Below are positions 43,101 to 50,778 of a stretch of 64,000 nucleotides of DNA, piece after piece. Under the pieces are notes generated by a model. That model ran no database searches and was not told the DNA's origin. It worked only from the letters and a program-made list of their open reading frames with translations. A program made the position numbers and the translations under genes. Source of the DNA: Aedes albopictus (lineage: Eukaryota; Arthropoda; Insecta; Diptera; Culicidae); contig NC_085137.1 in assembly GCF_035046485.1 (NCBI RefSeq), positions 129,584,703 to 129,648,702 of the forward strand, written 5' to 3'. Each line of letters begins with the position of its first letter. Position 1 is the stretch's first letter.

Positions 43101-44902
43101 ATCTGCGGCCGGCATCCGATCGGGGTGCTGCTTCAGGTTAGTATTCGTCTAATGGATCGTAAACACCATCTAGATTTTTCTAAACAAACATTCATGGAAA
43201 TGTTGAAGATTTATCGGTTTTGACAGTCTCAATGTAAAAAAAAAAACTGAAATTTAAAAGTAAGCAACGATCTAGGCAACGATTGTTACAATACACTAAA
43301 TCCTTTTTTTACGCGATGGATGCGTCCGCGCAAAAAAAGATCGTGTAAAAAAAGTTCGCGTAACTTCGTGAAATCGCGTAAAAAAATCAAAGGGAAATCT
43401 TTTTTTACGCGATTTGCCCTCCGCAAATAACCAAAATCGCGTAAAAAAAAGTCGCGTAACTTCGAGAAAATCGCGTAAAAAAAATCGTGCAAAATAAAAT
43501 CGCGTAAAAAAAAGTCGTGTAAAAAAAGGATTTAGTGTACCTAGTACACAGATTTGTCAGAATCTGGCAAATGTCCGCAGGAATGTTATTTTTTCCAAGT
43601 CGACAAAGCAGATTTGCTGATATATTTCCTTTTTATTTTTATTATTTACTGTATCATAGAGTTAGCGATAAAGTGGTTGTTACATGAATTCAGGGACATT
43701 CGTGTTCGATAAGATGGAAATTTAAATGCTAACAATACTCAACAACCCATTCGGCTTATCGTTGAAACTCCGAAAATGATGTGTGTTATCATCAATATGG
43801 TACGTTGTATCATCTATTTATAATATGGCATTCGATCAGGCGAACTGTTCGAAAATGATCACCTGTACAATTCAAGAGCTCGATTTGAATAGGTCGTATG
43901 TGCTTTTGTCGATATAAAATTCGATCAGTTTATTTTAGTTATTGTAGCAATATGGAAGATATTTTTGAGACTTTTAATGATGGAACGGAAAGCTTATTTT
44001 GTAAGGATTCTGCTGTATGTATCAACTTTGTTCAATTTCAACGGTTTTCGCTACAATAAGCGAATCCAACTGATCGAATTTTTAATCGACAAAAGCACAT
44101 ACGACCTATTCAAATCGAGCTCCAGAATTATTGTCTTATAATACTGCCATGTAATCGGTAAATACTACCACCTAGTTTCTGAAAACTAGAATTCAATAGC
44201 TTTCAAACAGAAAAAAGAAGTTTAAAATCGGTCTTCTGGTTCAAAAGTTATGATTTTTTGAAAAAAAAAAGTTTTTAAAAACCTCAATTTTTAGGACCAC
44301 CCTATCTGAAAATTGGTCACCCTAATGACGAAATAAAAAAATACGGGTCTAATTCGTTTCGAAGAACTACGAACCCTCCAAGTTTCACGACAATCGGAGT
44401 TGCACTATATCGTTTTTCTATGGAATGGCTGTATAAACAGCCATTTTTGTGAACACAATCAATTGTTATCTTCTGTGTCCAAATATTTTCAAATATAGTC
44501 TAATCAAAAACCATATTTACAACATTTCCCATATCGTTTGTGATGATAAATTACTTCATCTGTATGACTCGCATTTCATGTTCGTACGTGAACTGTGCCA
44601 ACCCTAAGCTTCCTGCGGTAACCCCAACAATCATAAAACAATTGATAGGTTTCATCATCATCATAGAACCCTTTAAAATTTTCGAATGGTTTAAATTATT
44701 TTTCTCATACTACGCACTATTATCCACCATCTCAGTAAGTGTTTATATTTTCCTTCCCTTTTTAAAACAGTCCGTGGAGGAGCTGAAGCGACGTGGCTAC
44801 CGGATGAGCTTTAAATTCCTCAAGTACGACCAAAGCAATCAATGTTGTGATAAGAAAGACTCCAGCGTCAGCTACGCCTCCGGGTCGTTAATCTTTGAGT
44901 AG
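22063..44902 (+). CDS. Memo1: MEMO1 (mediator of cell motility 1) orthologue, six coding exons
   Basis: Joining 22063-22111, 31587-31668, 31785-31853, 31926-32150, 42812-43136 and 44771-44902 gives 882 nt, 293 aa plus TAG, with every junction at GT...AG and in phase. Vertebrate MEMO1 is 297 aa. The mosquito protein opens [17 protein letters not shown] and contains [62 protein letters not shown] and SSVSYASGS, all family hallmarks. The family is LigB-dioxygenase-like. The metal-site residues His49, His81 and Cys244 of the human protein correspond to His45, His77 and Cys240 here. Known role: cytosolic effector of receptor tyrosine kinase signalling to microtubules and cell migration, with reported metal binding. 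No signal peptide or membrane segment is seen. Introns 1 and 4 are about 9.5 and 10.7 kb and packed with repeats; introns 2 and 3 are 116 and 72 bp. Confidence 0.97.
22548..22807 (+). mobile_element. Feilai-type tRNA-derived SINE with 13-bp target duplication
   Basis: The sequence begins with a tRNA-related head carrying RNA polymerase III boxes: A box TAGCCTAGTGG (22557-22567) and B box GGTTCAATTCC (22601-22611). The body has the familiar CTCCCTGGGCATAGTGTATC and AAGCGAGGCAGGCCAAGTCC segments, and it ends in an AAGAAGAAG tail. AACGTTCCTCGGG flanks it on both sides (22535-22547, 22807-22819), direct evidence of target-primed insertion. The perfect duplication indicates a young copy. Feilai is the tRNA-related SINE family described from Aedes aegypti; the name is given from recall of its sequence. 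Confidence 0.92.
22820..23300. repeat. Degenerate GGAATTCC/CTCC repeat field
   Basis: The top strand is a run of loosely similar words such as AGGAATTCTTCAG, TCCTCTGG and CAGGAGCTCCT. Unit length varies, near 20-30 bp. The restriction-site-like palindrome GAATTC recurs. The 87-codon frame at 23034-23297 is translation of the repeat. Confidence 0.75.
23301..23871. other. No gene seen
   Basis: Mixed intronic sequence with weak frames only. A GC-rich patch near 23655-23690 (CAACAGGGCGCGCCCCCGGG) stands out in composition but shows no further structure. Confidence 0.4.
23872..24140. mobile_element. TA-target MITE 'CCGTCTACCCCCGTTGG'
   Basis: The inverted termini CCGTCTACCCCCGTTGGTTT and its complement ending at 24140 are perfect and flanked by TA (23870-23871, 24141-24142). 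269 bp with no coding sequence. The TA rule places it with Tc1/mariner-type MITEs. Confidence 0.9.
24277..24391. mobile_element. Short TTAA-flanked MITE, probably piggyBac-type
   Basis: TTAA at 24273-24276 and 24392-24395 flank imperfect inverted ends (CCTTTCGTAACTCGCGC against the complement CCCTCGAGCGATCGCGC). 115 bp. Confidence 0.6.
24392..24799. other. No gene seen
   Basis: AT-rich intronic sequence. The minus-strand frame 24309-24593 overlaps the preceding MITE and has no motif. Confidence 0.4.
24800..26310. repeat. Degenerate GGAATTCC/CTCC repeat field, pyrimidine strand on top
   Basis: About 1.5 kb of the same loosely repeated words (TTCCTCCAGGAATTC, TTCTTCCGGGA, AGTTCCTCTGG), without fixed period and strongly diverged. 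All open frames here (24703-25020, 25072-25467, 25507-25734) have Phe/Ser/Pro-rich repetitive translations and are not genes. Confidence 0.8.
26311..28389. other. AT-rich intronic stretch, no gene seen
   Basis: Opposite-strand frames at 26319-26552 and 26350-26604 overlap. The plus one has a hydrophobic run ([20 protein letters not shown]) but no homology is recognised. Frames at 27270-27470, 27583-27777 and 27892-28164 are short and AT-driven. Confidence 0.4.
28390..31250. repeat. Degenerate GGAATTCC/GGAG repeat field, purine strand on top
   Basis: This field is a mirror of the one at 24.8-26.3 kb: here the top strand reads GGAATTCCTGGAGAAACTCC-like words. A cleaner tandem of 34 bp occurs twice at about 28964-29031 (GAAGGAGGTATATTTTAAAT). 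No frame here is a credible gene. Confidence 0.8.
31587..31668 (+). CDS. Memo1: MEMO1 coding exon 2
   Basis: Reads (G)[20 protein letters not shown] then ARAIIAP. Acceptor TTACAG|G and donor CCCC|GTAATT. Phase carries two bases into exon 3. Confidence 0.96.
31785..31853 (+). CDS. Memo1: MEMO1 coding exon 3
   Basis: Begins by completing the proline codon, then [20 protein letters not shown]. It contains the His of the PHAGY metal-site motif (residue 45). Acceptor AACGCAG, donor GT|GTAAGTA. Confidence 0.96.
31926..32150 (+). CDS. Memo1: MEMO1 coding exon 4
   Basis: Reads (V)[20 protein letters not shown], then [36 protein letters not shown] and PYVAKVMEE. It contains the second site His (residue 77). 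Acceptor CATTGTAG, donor GA|GTAAGTAG. Confidence 0.97.
33156..33365. mobile_element. 210-bp hAT-type MITE with 8-bp target duplication
   Basis: The termini CAGGGATGCCA (33156) and TGGCATCCCTG (ending 33365) are perfect inverted repeats. CTATTCAG flanks both sides (33148-33155, 33366-33373). The interior repeats AATCTGTAT-type words about seven times. Confidence 0.93.
33479..33570. repeat. Isolated hairpin related to the piggyBac-type MITE core
   Basis: ATACTGCTGTGAATCGAAT and the complement of ATGCGATTCGCGGCAGTAT pair across CTGTCCCATATGCATAGGAA. The same layout (TCCCATATGAATAGGAAACC between two arms) forms the inside of the element at 6550-6795. Confidence 0.6.
33880..34120 (+). pseudogene. 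Fragment of R1-clade-like retrotransposon pol, N-terminal side of RT
   Basis: The frame contains [20 protein letters not shown], which resembles the FPxxxPxxWPP segment that precedes the RT domain in R1-type non-LTR elements. The piece stops before the RT proper. The matching downstream piece is at 35540-35900 beyond an intervening hAT-like element, so one ancestral copy was probably split. Confidence 0.5.
34289..35479. mobile_element. hAT-like element, 1.2 kb, degenerate ends
   Basis: The left end CAGGGCTGCCCAACG is followed by GGCCCGCGGGCC and CGGCCCGCG words. The right end (GGTTGAGCAGGCCTG) is its complement at 13 of 15 positions and is preceded by GTGGCCCGCGGCC. The 8-bp flanks (GCTTAACA, CGTGGTTA) do not match, so either the ends are slightly misplaced or the copy is old. 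The AT-rich interior has no transposase. The 127-codon frame at 34341-34724 is not recognised. Confidence 0.65.
35540..35900 (+). pseudogene. R1-clade-like reverse transcriptase fragment
   Basis: Pieces of the RT N terminus are readable: [45 protein letters not shown], then after a poly-G tract [20 protein letters not shown] and ERIIFNKR. This is the PSSYRPICLLDTxGKxLERII region typical of R1/LOA-like elements. Frame changes on either side of the poly-G and later show it is dead. Confidence 0.8.
35710..35729. repeat. Poly-G tract of 20 bases
   Basis: Twenty consecutive G, replacing the usual PKPGKPPG-type codons of the RT. Such runs are prone to slippage and to sequencing error. Confidence 0.95.
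35985..36023. repeat. Dispersed repeat shared with 20115-20150
   Basis: TTTGAGTGAACATTACGCAA followed by GGGGTAAATAAAACTCAT matches the target of the element at 20151, so both loci carry a common older repeat. Confidence 0.6.
36024..36416. mobile_element. Long perfect-armed palindromic MITE
   Basis: Arms of about 120-130 bp (starting AATAAATTTTGTTGTTGTTT and ending in its complement) match almost perfectly, around an unpaired centre of about 120 bp. No coding region. No clear target duplication. Confidence 0.9.
36417..36720. other. Unassigned, possible decayed TIR end
   Basis: GGAGCGACACTAGTTTTTCCAA near 36452 resembles the end of the hAT MITE family at 40027 and 48659, but no partner end is found. 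The rest shows no gene. Confidence 0.35.
36721..38324. mobile_element. 1.6-kb TIR element with clustered AATATTATTAG palindromes
   Basis: The ends CTGTAGCATAAT and ATTATGCTACAG are inverted, with subterminal clusters of ACTAATAATATTAGT, TTACAAGT and ACTTGTAA on both sides (36745-36960 and 38200-38310). The flanks GGGC and GGCC do not form a perfect duplication. The interior is AT-rich; frames at 37241-37505 have no motif. Confidence 0.75.
38476..38790 (+). mobile_element. 3' end of a non-LTR retrotransposon (RTE-like tail)
   Basis: TTAGCTGTCCCGGCAAACTT, then CGGTTCATCCGTTCTTGAGC, then TTTTTATATATATAGATAGATAG is the layout of short RTE-type 3' ends that finish in an AT/GATA microsatellite. 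No coding part is attached. The assignment comes from family resemblance only. Confidence 0.5.
38791..39487. other. No gene seen
   Basis: The plus-strand frames 38850-39110 and 39193-39477 have no motif. The minus strand of 39366-39460 reads a short hydrophobic-plus-tail peptide ([19 protein letters not shown]) that might be an exon remnant but cannot be supported. Confidence 0.35.
39488..39642. mobile_element. PIF/Harbinger-type MITE with TAA duplication
   Basis: The termini GGGGCTGTCCATTAATTACG (39488-) and its near-complement CGTAATTAATGGACATCCCC (ending 39642) are flanked by TAA (39485-39487, 39643-39645). The 3-bp TAA duplication is the PIF/Harbinger signature. G-rich runs lie inside each arm. 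Confidence 0.88.
39643..40026. other. No gene; short dispersed repeat
   Basis: GTATGTGCACTTTATGGAAAATAGGTAAACTGGTCTTAGCGT near 39790 also occurs near 20815, so this is part of an undefined dispersed repeat. Confidence 0.45.
40027..40199. mobile_element. hAT-type MITE 'GGGGGAGYGACA', copy 1
   Basis: Starts CAGGGGGAGTGACAGTAG and ends in CTAGTGTCGCCCCCCCTG. The flanks CTCAAACT (40019-40026) and CCCAAACT (40200-40207) agree at 7 of 8 bases. The arms continue TTTTGCCAAGCC, and the centre is AAAACCCGCAAAAGTTTTGC. Its relative is at 48659-48822. Confidence 0.88.
40200..40919. other. No supported gene
   Basis: The 100-codon plus frame 40613-40915 is Ser/Leu-rich with no recognised domain. The opposite strand also lacks motifs. 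Confidence 0.35.
40920..41755. mobile_element. TIR element interrupted by a SINE
   Basis: AATGTTTGGGATAGGCAACT with TTCTCTCATAAAAACGTTCA on the left (40930-40985) is complemented by the segment 41680-41738 (TTGAACTTTTTTGTGAGAGA ... GCCTAGCCCAAACATTTTGACC). The right terminus CCATCCCCTG gives a hAT-like CAGGGGATGG end; the left terminus has decayed. A SINE at 41026-41312 sits inside. Confidence 0.7.
41026..41312 (-). mobile_element. tRNA-derived SINE (Feilai-like relative)
   Basis: On the minus strand: head with A-box-like TAGCCGAGGCGG and B box GGTTCGATTCC (complement of 41236-41246), body CTTGGGCATAGAGTATATTC and TAATAACTGTGGAAGTGCTC, and end GGACGTTACGCCAAGAAGAG followed by an AG-rich tail. 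The plan is that of Feilai with a different head and 3' end. Decayed pieces of the same 3' end occur near 12620 and 49330. Confidence 0.85.
41904..42076. mobile_element. Possible degenerate member of the 'CCCGGATAAAAA' family
   Basis: The right end TTTATTTTTATCTGGG and the left end CCCTTGGAGAAAAACTATGG loosely match the termini at 16265 and 11717. Too diverged for certainty. Confidence 0.35.
42077..42811. other. Intron 4 distal part, no gene seen
   Basis: AT-rich. Ends in the MEMO1 exon 5 acceptor (CTGAAAATCCCACAG). Confidence 0.5.
42812..43136 (+). CDS. Memo1: MEMO1 coding exon 5
   Basis: Opens (D)[20 protein letters not shown] and contains [40 protein letters not shown] and [17 protein letters not shown]. 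The Cys of TICGRHP is residue 240, equivalent to human Cys244. It ends with a complete codon at CAG|GTTAGT. The high GC stands out from the AT-rich introns. Opposite-strand frames here are shadows. Confidence 0.97.
43294..43537. mobile_element. TA-target MITE with repeated TCGCGTAAAAAAA words
   Basis: CACTAAATCCTTTTTTTACG and its complement AAAAAAAGGATTTAGTG form the ends, flanked by TA (43292-43293, 43538-43539). Inside, TCGYGTAAAAAAA occurs about eight times on the top strand and is inverted twice, so the element is built of near-palindromic subunits. Confidence 0.85.
43876..44122. mobile_element. 247-bp foldback MITE
   Basis: GAGCTCGATTTGAATAGGTC with GTATGTGCTTTTGTCGAT at the left is perfectly complemented at the right (ATCGACAAAAGCACATAC, GACCTATTCAAATCGAGCTC). 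No target duplication is obvious. Confidence 0.88.
44771..44902 (+). CDS. Memo1: MEMO1 terminal coding exon 6
   Basis: Reads [40 protein letters not shown] and IFE, then TAG at 44900-44902. [10 protein letters not shown] matches the conserved C terminus of the family. Confidence 0.97.
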   Translation, partial: SVEELKRRGYRMSFKFLKYDQSNQCCDKKDSSVSYASGSLIFE

Positions 44903-45764
44903 AAAGGAGTTGAAACAACTACATATATAAATGTATTGCAAGTAAGTTTAGGAAGCACACATCAATCGGAACAAAAGCAGTGTTTGTATGGCAAGATCAT
45001 AAAGATAAAAGATATTGTTTAGGAGCTTGAGAACAATAAATCGAATCATCAGAGAGGCATCGATTTAGGATCGCGAAAGAATGACATTTGGGAAAACAAA
45101 CTGCGGATATGGTCAAGAGAGTTTTAATATATATACAGTTTCCGTCAAACGAACTCATAAATGCTGAATAATATAAATGATTATATTTACTTTTGTGCGT
45201 ACCCGCTAGCCGTGTGTATCCATAGCAAACAGAAAGTAACAAACTGTGTTTGTCTCATCCTTGTTTTTAGTATAGTAGCAGTAAGCAGAAACCCTCTTCC
45301 TCTCGGATGGGCGAATTTAGAATAACAAAATAAGAGCCGGCGTCCATTTTGTGAGAGTTTTAAGTTACGAGTGTGAAATCCGAACTAGCCAATCGAATTC
45401 AATGTTATAGGTTGTCGTTCCGTTCTTGTTTATATAGGTGAAACACTTTCCACTCTGAAATGCGCCAATTACTAGGTTCTCGGTTATTCGCAATATCTCT
45501 TCTCGGCCACCTGCAGGGTTGACCCTGCGTAATATTACAAAAACCCGCCTTTATCTTGTATTTCGAATTAGTTGTTTGAGTGAATACAAATATTCTTAAT
45601 GGAAAACAATAGCTAACTGGTGTAGATTTATTTGAAAGAAAGGATCCTTGCAAAATACTTTGACTTCTGGATACGAGTAATGCATTTGCATCGCTTACTA
45701 GGTTATAAAGAGATTCCTATACCGATTCTTATACCGTTGTACCTTCGTTATAACCTACTTTGAT
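44903..45764 (+). other. MEMO1 3' UTR and downstream sequence
   Basis: An AATAAA at 45035-45040 is the first canonical polyadenylation signal after the stop, giving a 3' UTR of about 150 nt if used. The rest to 45764 has no credible frame. Confidence 0.5.
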
Positions 45765-45898
45765 TGTTGGCATTTGTATACAAATCGCTTTTCAAGAGTA
45801 CCGCGTGTTTTGTTATTTTGGTCCGACTAATTCCTTTTTTCCCGTCGATTTCCTTCGGACGCGTAATCCACTGTGTACCGAGTTGCGCCAAGCTCACA
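45765..45898 (+). repeat. Candidate 5' LTR of a copia element (134 bp)
   Basis: Starts TGTTGGCATTTGTATAC, like the TGTTGG starts of copia LTRs, and ends CTCACA just before a primer-binding-like GGTTATGGACCCAG (45899-45912). That motif resembles the internal initiator-methionine tRNA site used by copia. A matching 3' LTR was not found. Confidence 0.5.
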
Positions 45899-47160
45899 GG
45901 TTATGGACCCAGTTCTGAAGTTCTGAAGAAATCGTGATTTGCCGCGAGAACAGTTGCGTCTCGTCGTGAGTGTGTGGTAGTGATGTCGTTTTTCAGCAGC
46001 ATGAGTTCCATCAGCAAGTTCGTCATACTAAACGAGGATTGGCAAACCTGGAAGTTTCGGATGGAAATGCTGCGGAGTATTCGTTTGGCGGATTGCAAGA
46101 GTACGTGAATGTTGTGATGTCTACAAGCCACAAGGTAGCTGAAGTAGGCTTCACGGTCGATGATACGTAGCTAGCAAGCCTGCTCCTGATAGGATCACCT
46201 GAAAACTACTAGCCGATGATCATGAGATTGGAAGCGTCGGGATCCAGGATAACAGCGGATGCGATTAATGCCAAAATTCTAATAGCAACAATGCTGAAGT
46301 TCCTGTAGTTGCAGTTGGAAACATTAAACTGGAAGCTGAAATTGGAGGTAGTTCATATGAAGTTTCGCTTTTGGATGTTCTTTGTGTTCCGGATTTGGCC
46401 ATAAACTTATTGTCGGTAAGCCAGATTTGCAAGAAGGGCCATAAAGTAGTCTTCACAAGCGATGCATGCAAGGTGTTCATCGTTCAGACGAATGAGTTGG
46501 TTGCAGTGGGATCTCAAACAAACGGACTTTACAAGCTGGAGATGGTTAGTTCGGCAACGGCGTGTGCAGCAAGCAACGGAAAAGCGATGCAGTTATGGCA
46601 CAGGCGGCTTTTTCACATGCACTTCGACAACATGAAGCTTTTACGAACCATGGTGACTGGCGTGGACTACACCAATAAAAAGCCTAGAAGTAATCCGTGC
46701 GTTCCGTGTATTGAAGGCAAACATCATCGTCTACCATTCAAATCGAAAGAGCGAAAAATGACAGAAGTATTGGAGTTGGTCCACTCCGATCAGGAAGACA
46801 TTTGTATATTTTTTGAAGTTGAAGTAGGTAAGAAGTTCTGGCTGCCTTTCAAGATTTCAAAGCTTTCGTTGAGACACAAATCGGTAAGAAACAAAAGCGA
46901 TCAAGAATCGACAGTGGAAAGAAAGGATCGAATTTTGAGCGCTACGTCCGGGAAAGCGGTATTGCCCACGAGACAACGGTACCATACAACCCAGAACAAA
47001 ATCGTTTAGCAGAAGGGATGAACCGACGATAGTGGAGCGAGCAAGGGCTTTGTTGTTCGACGCGGTATTGACTAACCATTTTTGGGCAGAATCTGTCAGA
47101 ACTGCAGTTTATCTTATAAATAGGTCACCCATCAAAGGAGTCACCGTTATGTCTGGTTTA
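45899..47160 (+). pseudogene. Ty1/copia retrotransposon, gag start to integrase, internally deleted
   Basis: After the primer site, a gag-like start reads SSISKFVILNEDWQTWKFRM. A large deletion follows (about 46150-46290). The next frame has YEVSLLDVLCVPDLAINLLS, VSQICKKGHKVVFTSD, then the GAG-pre-integrase motif LWHRRLFHMHFDNMKLL and the zinc-knuckle part PCVPCIEGKHHRLPF. Integrase core pieces follow in changing frames: FKAFVETQIGKKQK, RESGIAHETTVPYNPEQN, then ARALLFDAVLTNHFWAESV and RTAVYLINRSPIKG. RT and RNase H are missing here. Several frameshifts and a stop make it inactive. Confidence 0.88.
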
Positions 47161-47500
47161 CATTGTTCAACTGAAACGAGCATTTCACTTGCTAACTTCT
47201 CAAAGATGTTCAATCCAATGGAATCATGTGTTTAGACTGAGCAAATGACTTGAGTGTTCACTTGAATGCTCTTGAATGCATTTCAGTTGAAGCAAGTGTT
47301 TACATTGTTCTACTCGTGCGGAGCGTAAGCAAACTGAATTGAATTCATCTCACTGACAGATGACTTGAATTCAGCTCACATGAATCGCGGGTTTAGACGG
47401 GGCAAGTAAGACGATTTCGTTTGACTTGAATGAAAAAGTTCAACATGTTCAACTTTCGTTCAAGTCAAGTGAGTTGCTCATGTGAGGTGAATGGTGGTGT
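47150..47500. repeat. Dispersed palindromic repeat rich in CAAGTGACTTGAA words
   Basis: Repeated and inverted words TGACTTGAAT, TTCAACTG and CATGTGAG. Part of it (47157-47410) recurs inverted at 4955-5115. It cuts the copia element short. Confidence 0.55.
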
Positions 47501-47533
47501 TTACACGTTCAATTCGCATTCAATAGGACAGAT

Positions 47534-48290
47534 CGGTGAAGTACTAGATTTGTAGTAATGAGCTGAATTTTAGTATGGTGAGAAGGTCAATTCTCCGTTT
47601 CTGCAATGAAATGGTGCAAAAAGCGTGGGTATTATGATTTCTTGCCTAATTTGATGCTGTTTGAGCAAAACTTTGGGCAACAGTGTTGTTGTTTTCTCCA
47701 TTTCTTGCAACATAAACAACATAGTTATCCAAAGTTTTGCTCAAACAGCATCAAATTAGGCAAGGAATCATAATACCCACGCTTTTTGCACCATTTCATA
47801 GCAGAAACGGAGAATTGACCTTCTCACCATACAAAAATTCAGCTCATTACTACAAATCTAGTACTACACCGAACGTTCCCCATTGACCCTCTCACCATAC
47901 AAAAATTCAGCTCATTACTACAAATCTAGTACTACACCGAACGTGTCCCATTCCGGGTTTCAACTGCACGGAGAATACAAAAATCCAGCTCACTACTTTC
48001 AATCTAGTACTTCACTGATTGCGTCCTATGAGGCACGTTCGGTGTAGTACTAGATTTGTAGTAATGAGCTGAATTTTAGTATGGTGAGTAGGTCAATTCT
48101 CCGTTACTGCAACGAAATGGTGCAAAAAGCGTGGGTATTATGATTCCTTGCCTAATTTGATGCTGTTTGAGCAAAACTTTTGATAACTATGTTGTTTATG
48201 TTGCAAGAAATGGAGAAAACAACAACACTGTTGCCCAAAGTTTTGCTCAAACAGTATCAAATTAGGCAAGGAATCATAATACCCACGCTT
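47534..48290. repeat. Cluster of palindromes built on CGGTGTAGTACTAGATTTG
   Basis: A complete palindrome of about 350 bp spans 47534-47881 (arms CGGTGAAGTACTAGATTTGT and complement). Two further half-units (47884-47943, 47964-48028) follow in the same direction as its right arm. A second palindrome starts at 48040 and is cut at 48290 by the large element that follows. The arms include TTTGCTCAAACAGCATCAAA. Confidence 0.85.
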
Positions 48291-48658
48291 CCCTGATAAA
48301 AAATATCATAAAAATACGATAAATTTTATTGTTACAACACCATTTTTTCGAAAAATATTCACCATTAAACGTATTGTAATTTACACGGCACACTCACCAT
48401 CACCCCTATTGTTCTATACCGTTCGGCGAATGGTAAATGGCACTTTTACAATAAAAAATGGTGGTCGTTATGTATCTTAACCATAAAATTTTGAGAAAAT
48501 ATTCATACACTTTTTCGCGAAAAACAATAGATTGTATTGTGTTTTTATGAGACATTTGAGGGGAAATTTTCAAAAGAAAACAATATATCTTAATGTTTTT
48601 CTTTGTTCTTACAATACAAATACAATTAATTTAATGGCGTCAAATGAGTCGTTGTTAC

Positions 48659-48822
48659 TAGGGGGAGCGACACTAGTTTTGCCAAGCCAAAAAACTTCAA
48701 AAAAAGCTGAAAAAAGCCCAAAATAGTCGCTAAAACCCGCAAAAGTTTTGCGGGTTTCACCGGGTTTTTTCGACTTTTTTTTGGGGTTTTTCAGCTTGGC
48801 AAAACTAGTGTCGTTCCCCCCG
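48659..48822. mobile_element. hAT-type MITE 'GGGGGAGYGACA', copy 2
   Basis: Starts TAGGGGGAGCGACACTAG and ends CTAGTGTCGTTCCCCCCG. GTTGTTAC is duplicated on both sides (48651-48658, 48823-48830), and the empty site is seen in copy 1 near 12080 (GTTGTTACAATAAA). Confidence 0.94.
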
Positions 48823-49849
48823 GTTGTTACAATAAAAATACAATAATAATTGTTGTTATTTGTAAGCAGTTTTCGCTTTTGAAAATCCATAGAATTTATA
48901 TTTCCCGCTAACACTTACATACAGCATTTACGAGCACTAACGGCCGTCAGAATGATAAGAATAAAACACTCTGATGTCTGTCTGGTATGTATTGCTTGGC
49001 AGCTGTTGATAAAATCTATCATCAATCTTTTCAAATAACTGCCAAATATCACAAGTCAGACCTCAGGTCGTATGATCCATACCATAAATCGTTCACAATT
49101 CATGTGACTATTAGTATCTGTAAATGTTGGAGAAATATGTTACCGAGAAATATGAATTCTTTGGTTTTTCAAAGGCGAAATCTGTTTACATAATGATTGC
49201 ATGTTTATTTTAACATCGGTTCAATTGACCCCATAAAACTAATTGTATTTGTATTGTTATAATGGTAGTTAACTATTTACTAGATTCCTTTAATTTATTG
49301 GAAAACATTAGAAAAATCATTGTTCATTTTTTTCTTGTCGTAACGTCCTCACTTGGCTAAAACCTGCTTTTCAGCTAGTTTTCTATAAGTACTTCCTCAG
49401 TTATTTATTGAGAGGTTCCTCTGCCAACACGGCTTGACGTCTGTCAGTCGTTGAAGTTTTAGCGAATAACATCCGATAACCGAAACATCTACTGCACTCA
49501 AATTTAAAACGAGAACTATAAAAAAATATGTCAAGTGATTTTGTATTTGATTATACAAACATGATCCAAGCAACAATAATATTTATTGTTATTTATTTGT
49601 TACGAATTGTTTTTAAGTGTAATTGAGAAATAAACTCTTTTTAATAAAGTCCATGAGAACTTTGCAGGCACTTTTGCAACTATATAAAAACAACTTAAAT
49701 TAATTTATACTGATAGTAACTTTAAATTATTATAGAACTATTGCAAAACAATCGAATCAATTAGTCACTAATAAAGCTATTGTTCACTTATTGTACGAAC
49801 TATATGGGCGTGATTTCTATTGTAAAAAGTAACAATATATCTATTGCAC

Positions 49850-50180
49850 TGTTCACATCAAATCGAACTGCACAGTATGAAAGTGTGACGGTTGAGAAGT
49901 GTAACCGGCCTGTCTGACAGCATTTTGACGTCGAGAAATGTCACAGATTAGCACGTGGTGTCTGATTCGCCTGATTCTTCCTCGGTTTTGTTTTGATTCT
50001 CATCCATCTGACAACTCTTCAACTCGACTTTCTCTCTTTAATTCTCACCAAAGTCGTTACCGGGTGGCCAGTTGTGCAGGTTTGTGCGTTTATATCAGTG
50101 GAAAAAGTTTGTGAAATGTGGAGTTTATGAAATTAATGTCGGCAACCGTGCCCGAGTACAAAAATAGTGTGATAGGCGAA
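49850..50180. other. Foreign insert in copy 2, no gene seen
   Basis: Absent from copy 1 of the element. No conserved frame. It leads into the duplicated block beginning near 50181. Confidence 0.4.
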
Positions 50181-50778
50181 TAGGGTCCTAAAATTAAAGA
50201 CGAAATCTCGCTTATATTGAATCAAGCATGGTATTCTAATCGGAATTGTACTTTACTCGAACTTGAAAAACAAAGGAATGATGAGAAAATTCGAAATAAG
50301 TAAAATGGTAAATAGTTCTACTTTGACATTTGAGGTCAACCTTGTGTGACTGAGCTCAACATTTTTCGCACTGGGATTTCAAAAATGTTAATTGACCAAT
50401 CCAAATTCCTGTGTGGTAGTGGTTTGTGTTCAGATTTCCCGTGTTAATCTATCTGTAAGAACTTTGTAAACATCTTTTGTTCTCACGTATATGGATAGGC
50501 TTGCAGTAGGTTTCGTGAGACTTTTTTTGGACAACTCAATTCCTATCTGACATACACGGTAAAAAAAAATCACTGAAAGTATGTGTTATAAGCTAGGGAC
50601 GAGACAAAAGGGTAAAAAAAAAAAATTACTTATTTTCAACTACGATTGATAAAAACGTCAAAAAATGAGTAAATATGTACTCTTGAACCATATATTGTGG
50701 TTTAAAACAAGAATCCCGATAGGACTTTAGGAGCCTATTGCATCAAAAATCCATCTTTGAAAGCAACCAGCAATACTA

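Larger units (their letters stand above)
43137..44770 (+). other. MEMO1 intron 5
   Basis: 1634 bp, containing two palindromic elements listed next and otherwise AT-rich sequence. The 120-codon frame starting at 44540 runs into exon 6 from the intron and its first part is not coding. The acceptor is CCCTTTTTAAAACAG. Confidence 0.9.

Noticed and set aside
42780..43141. Minus-strand and second plus-strand frames over MEMO1 exon 5
   Set aside because: Shadows of a GC-rich conserved exon.
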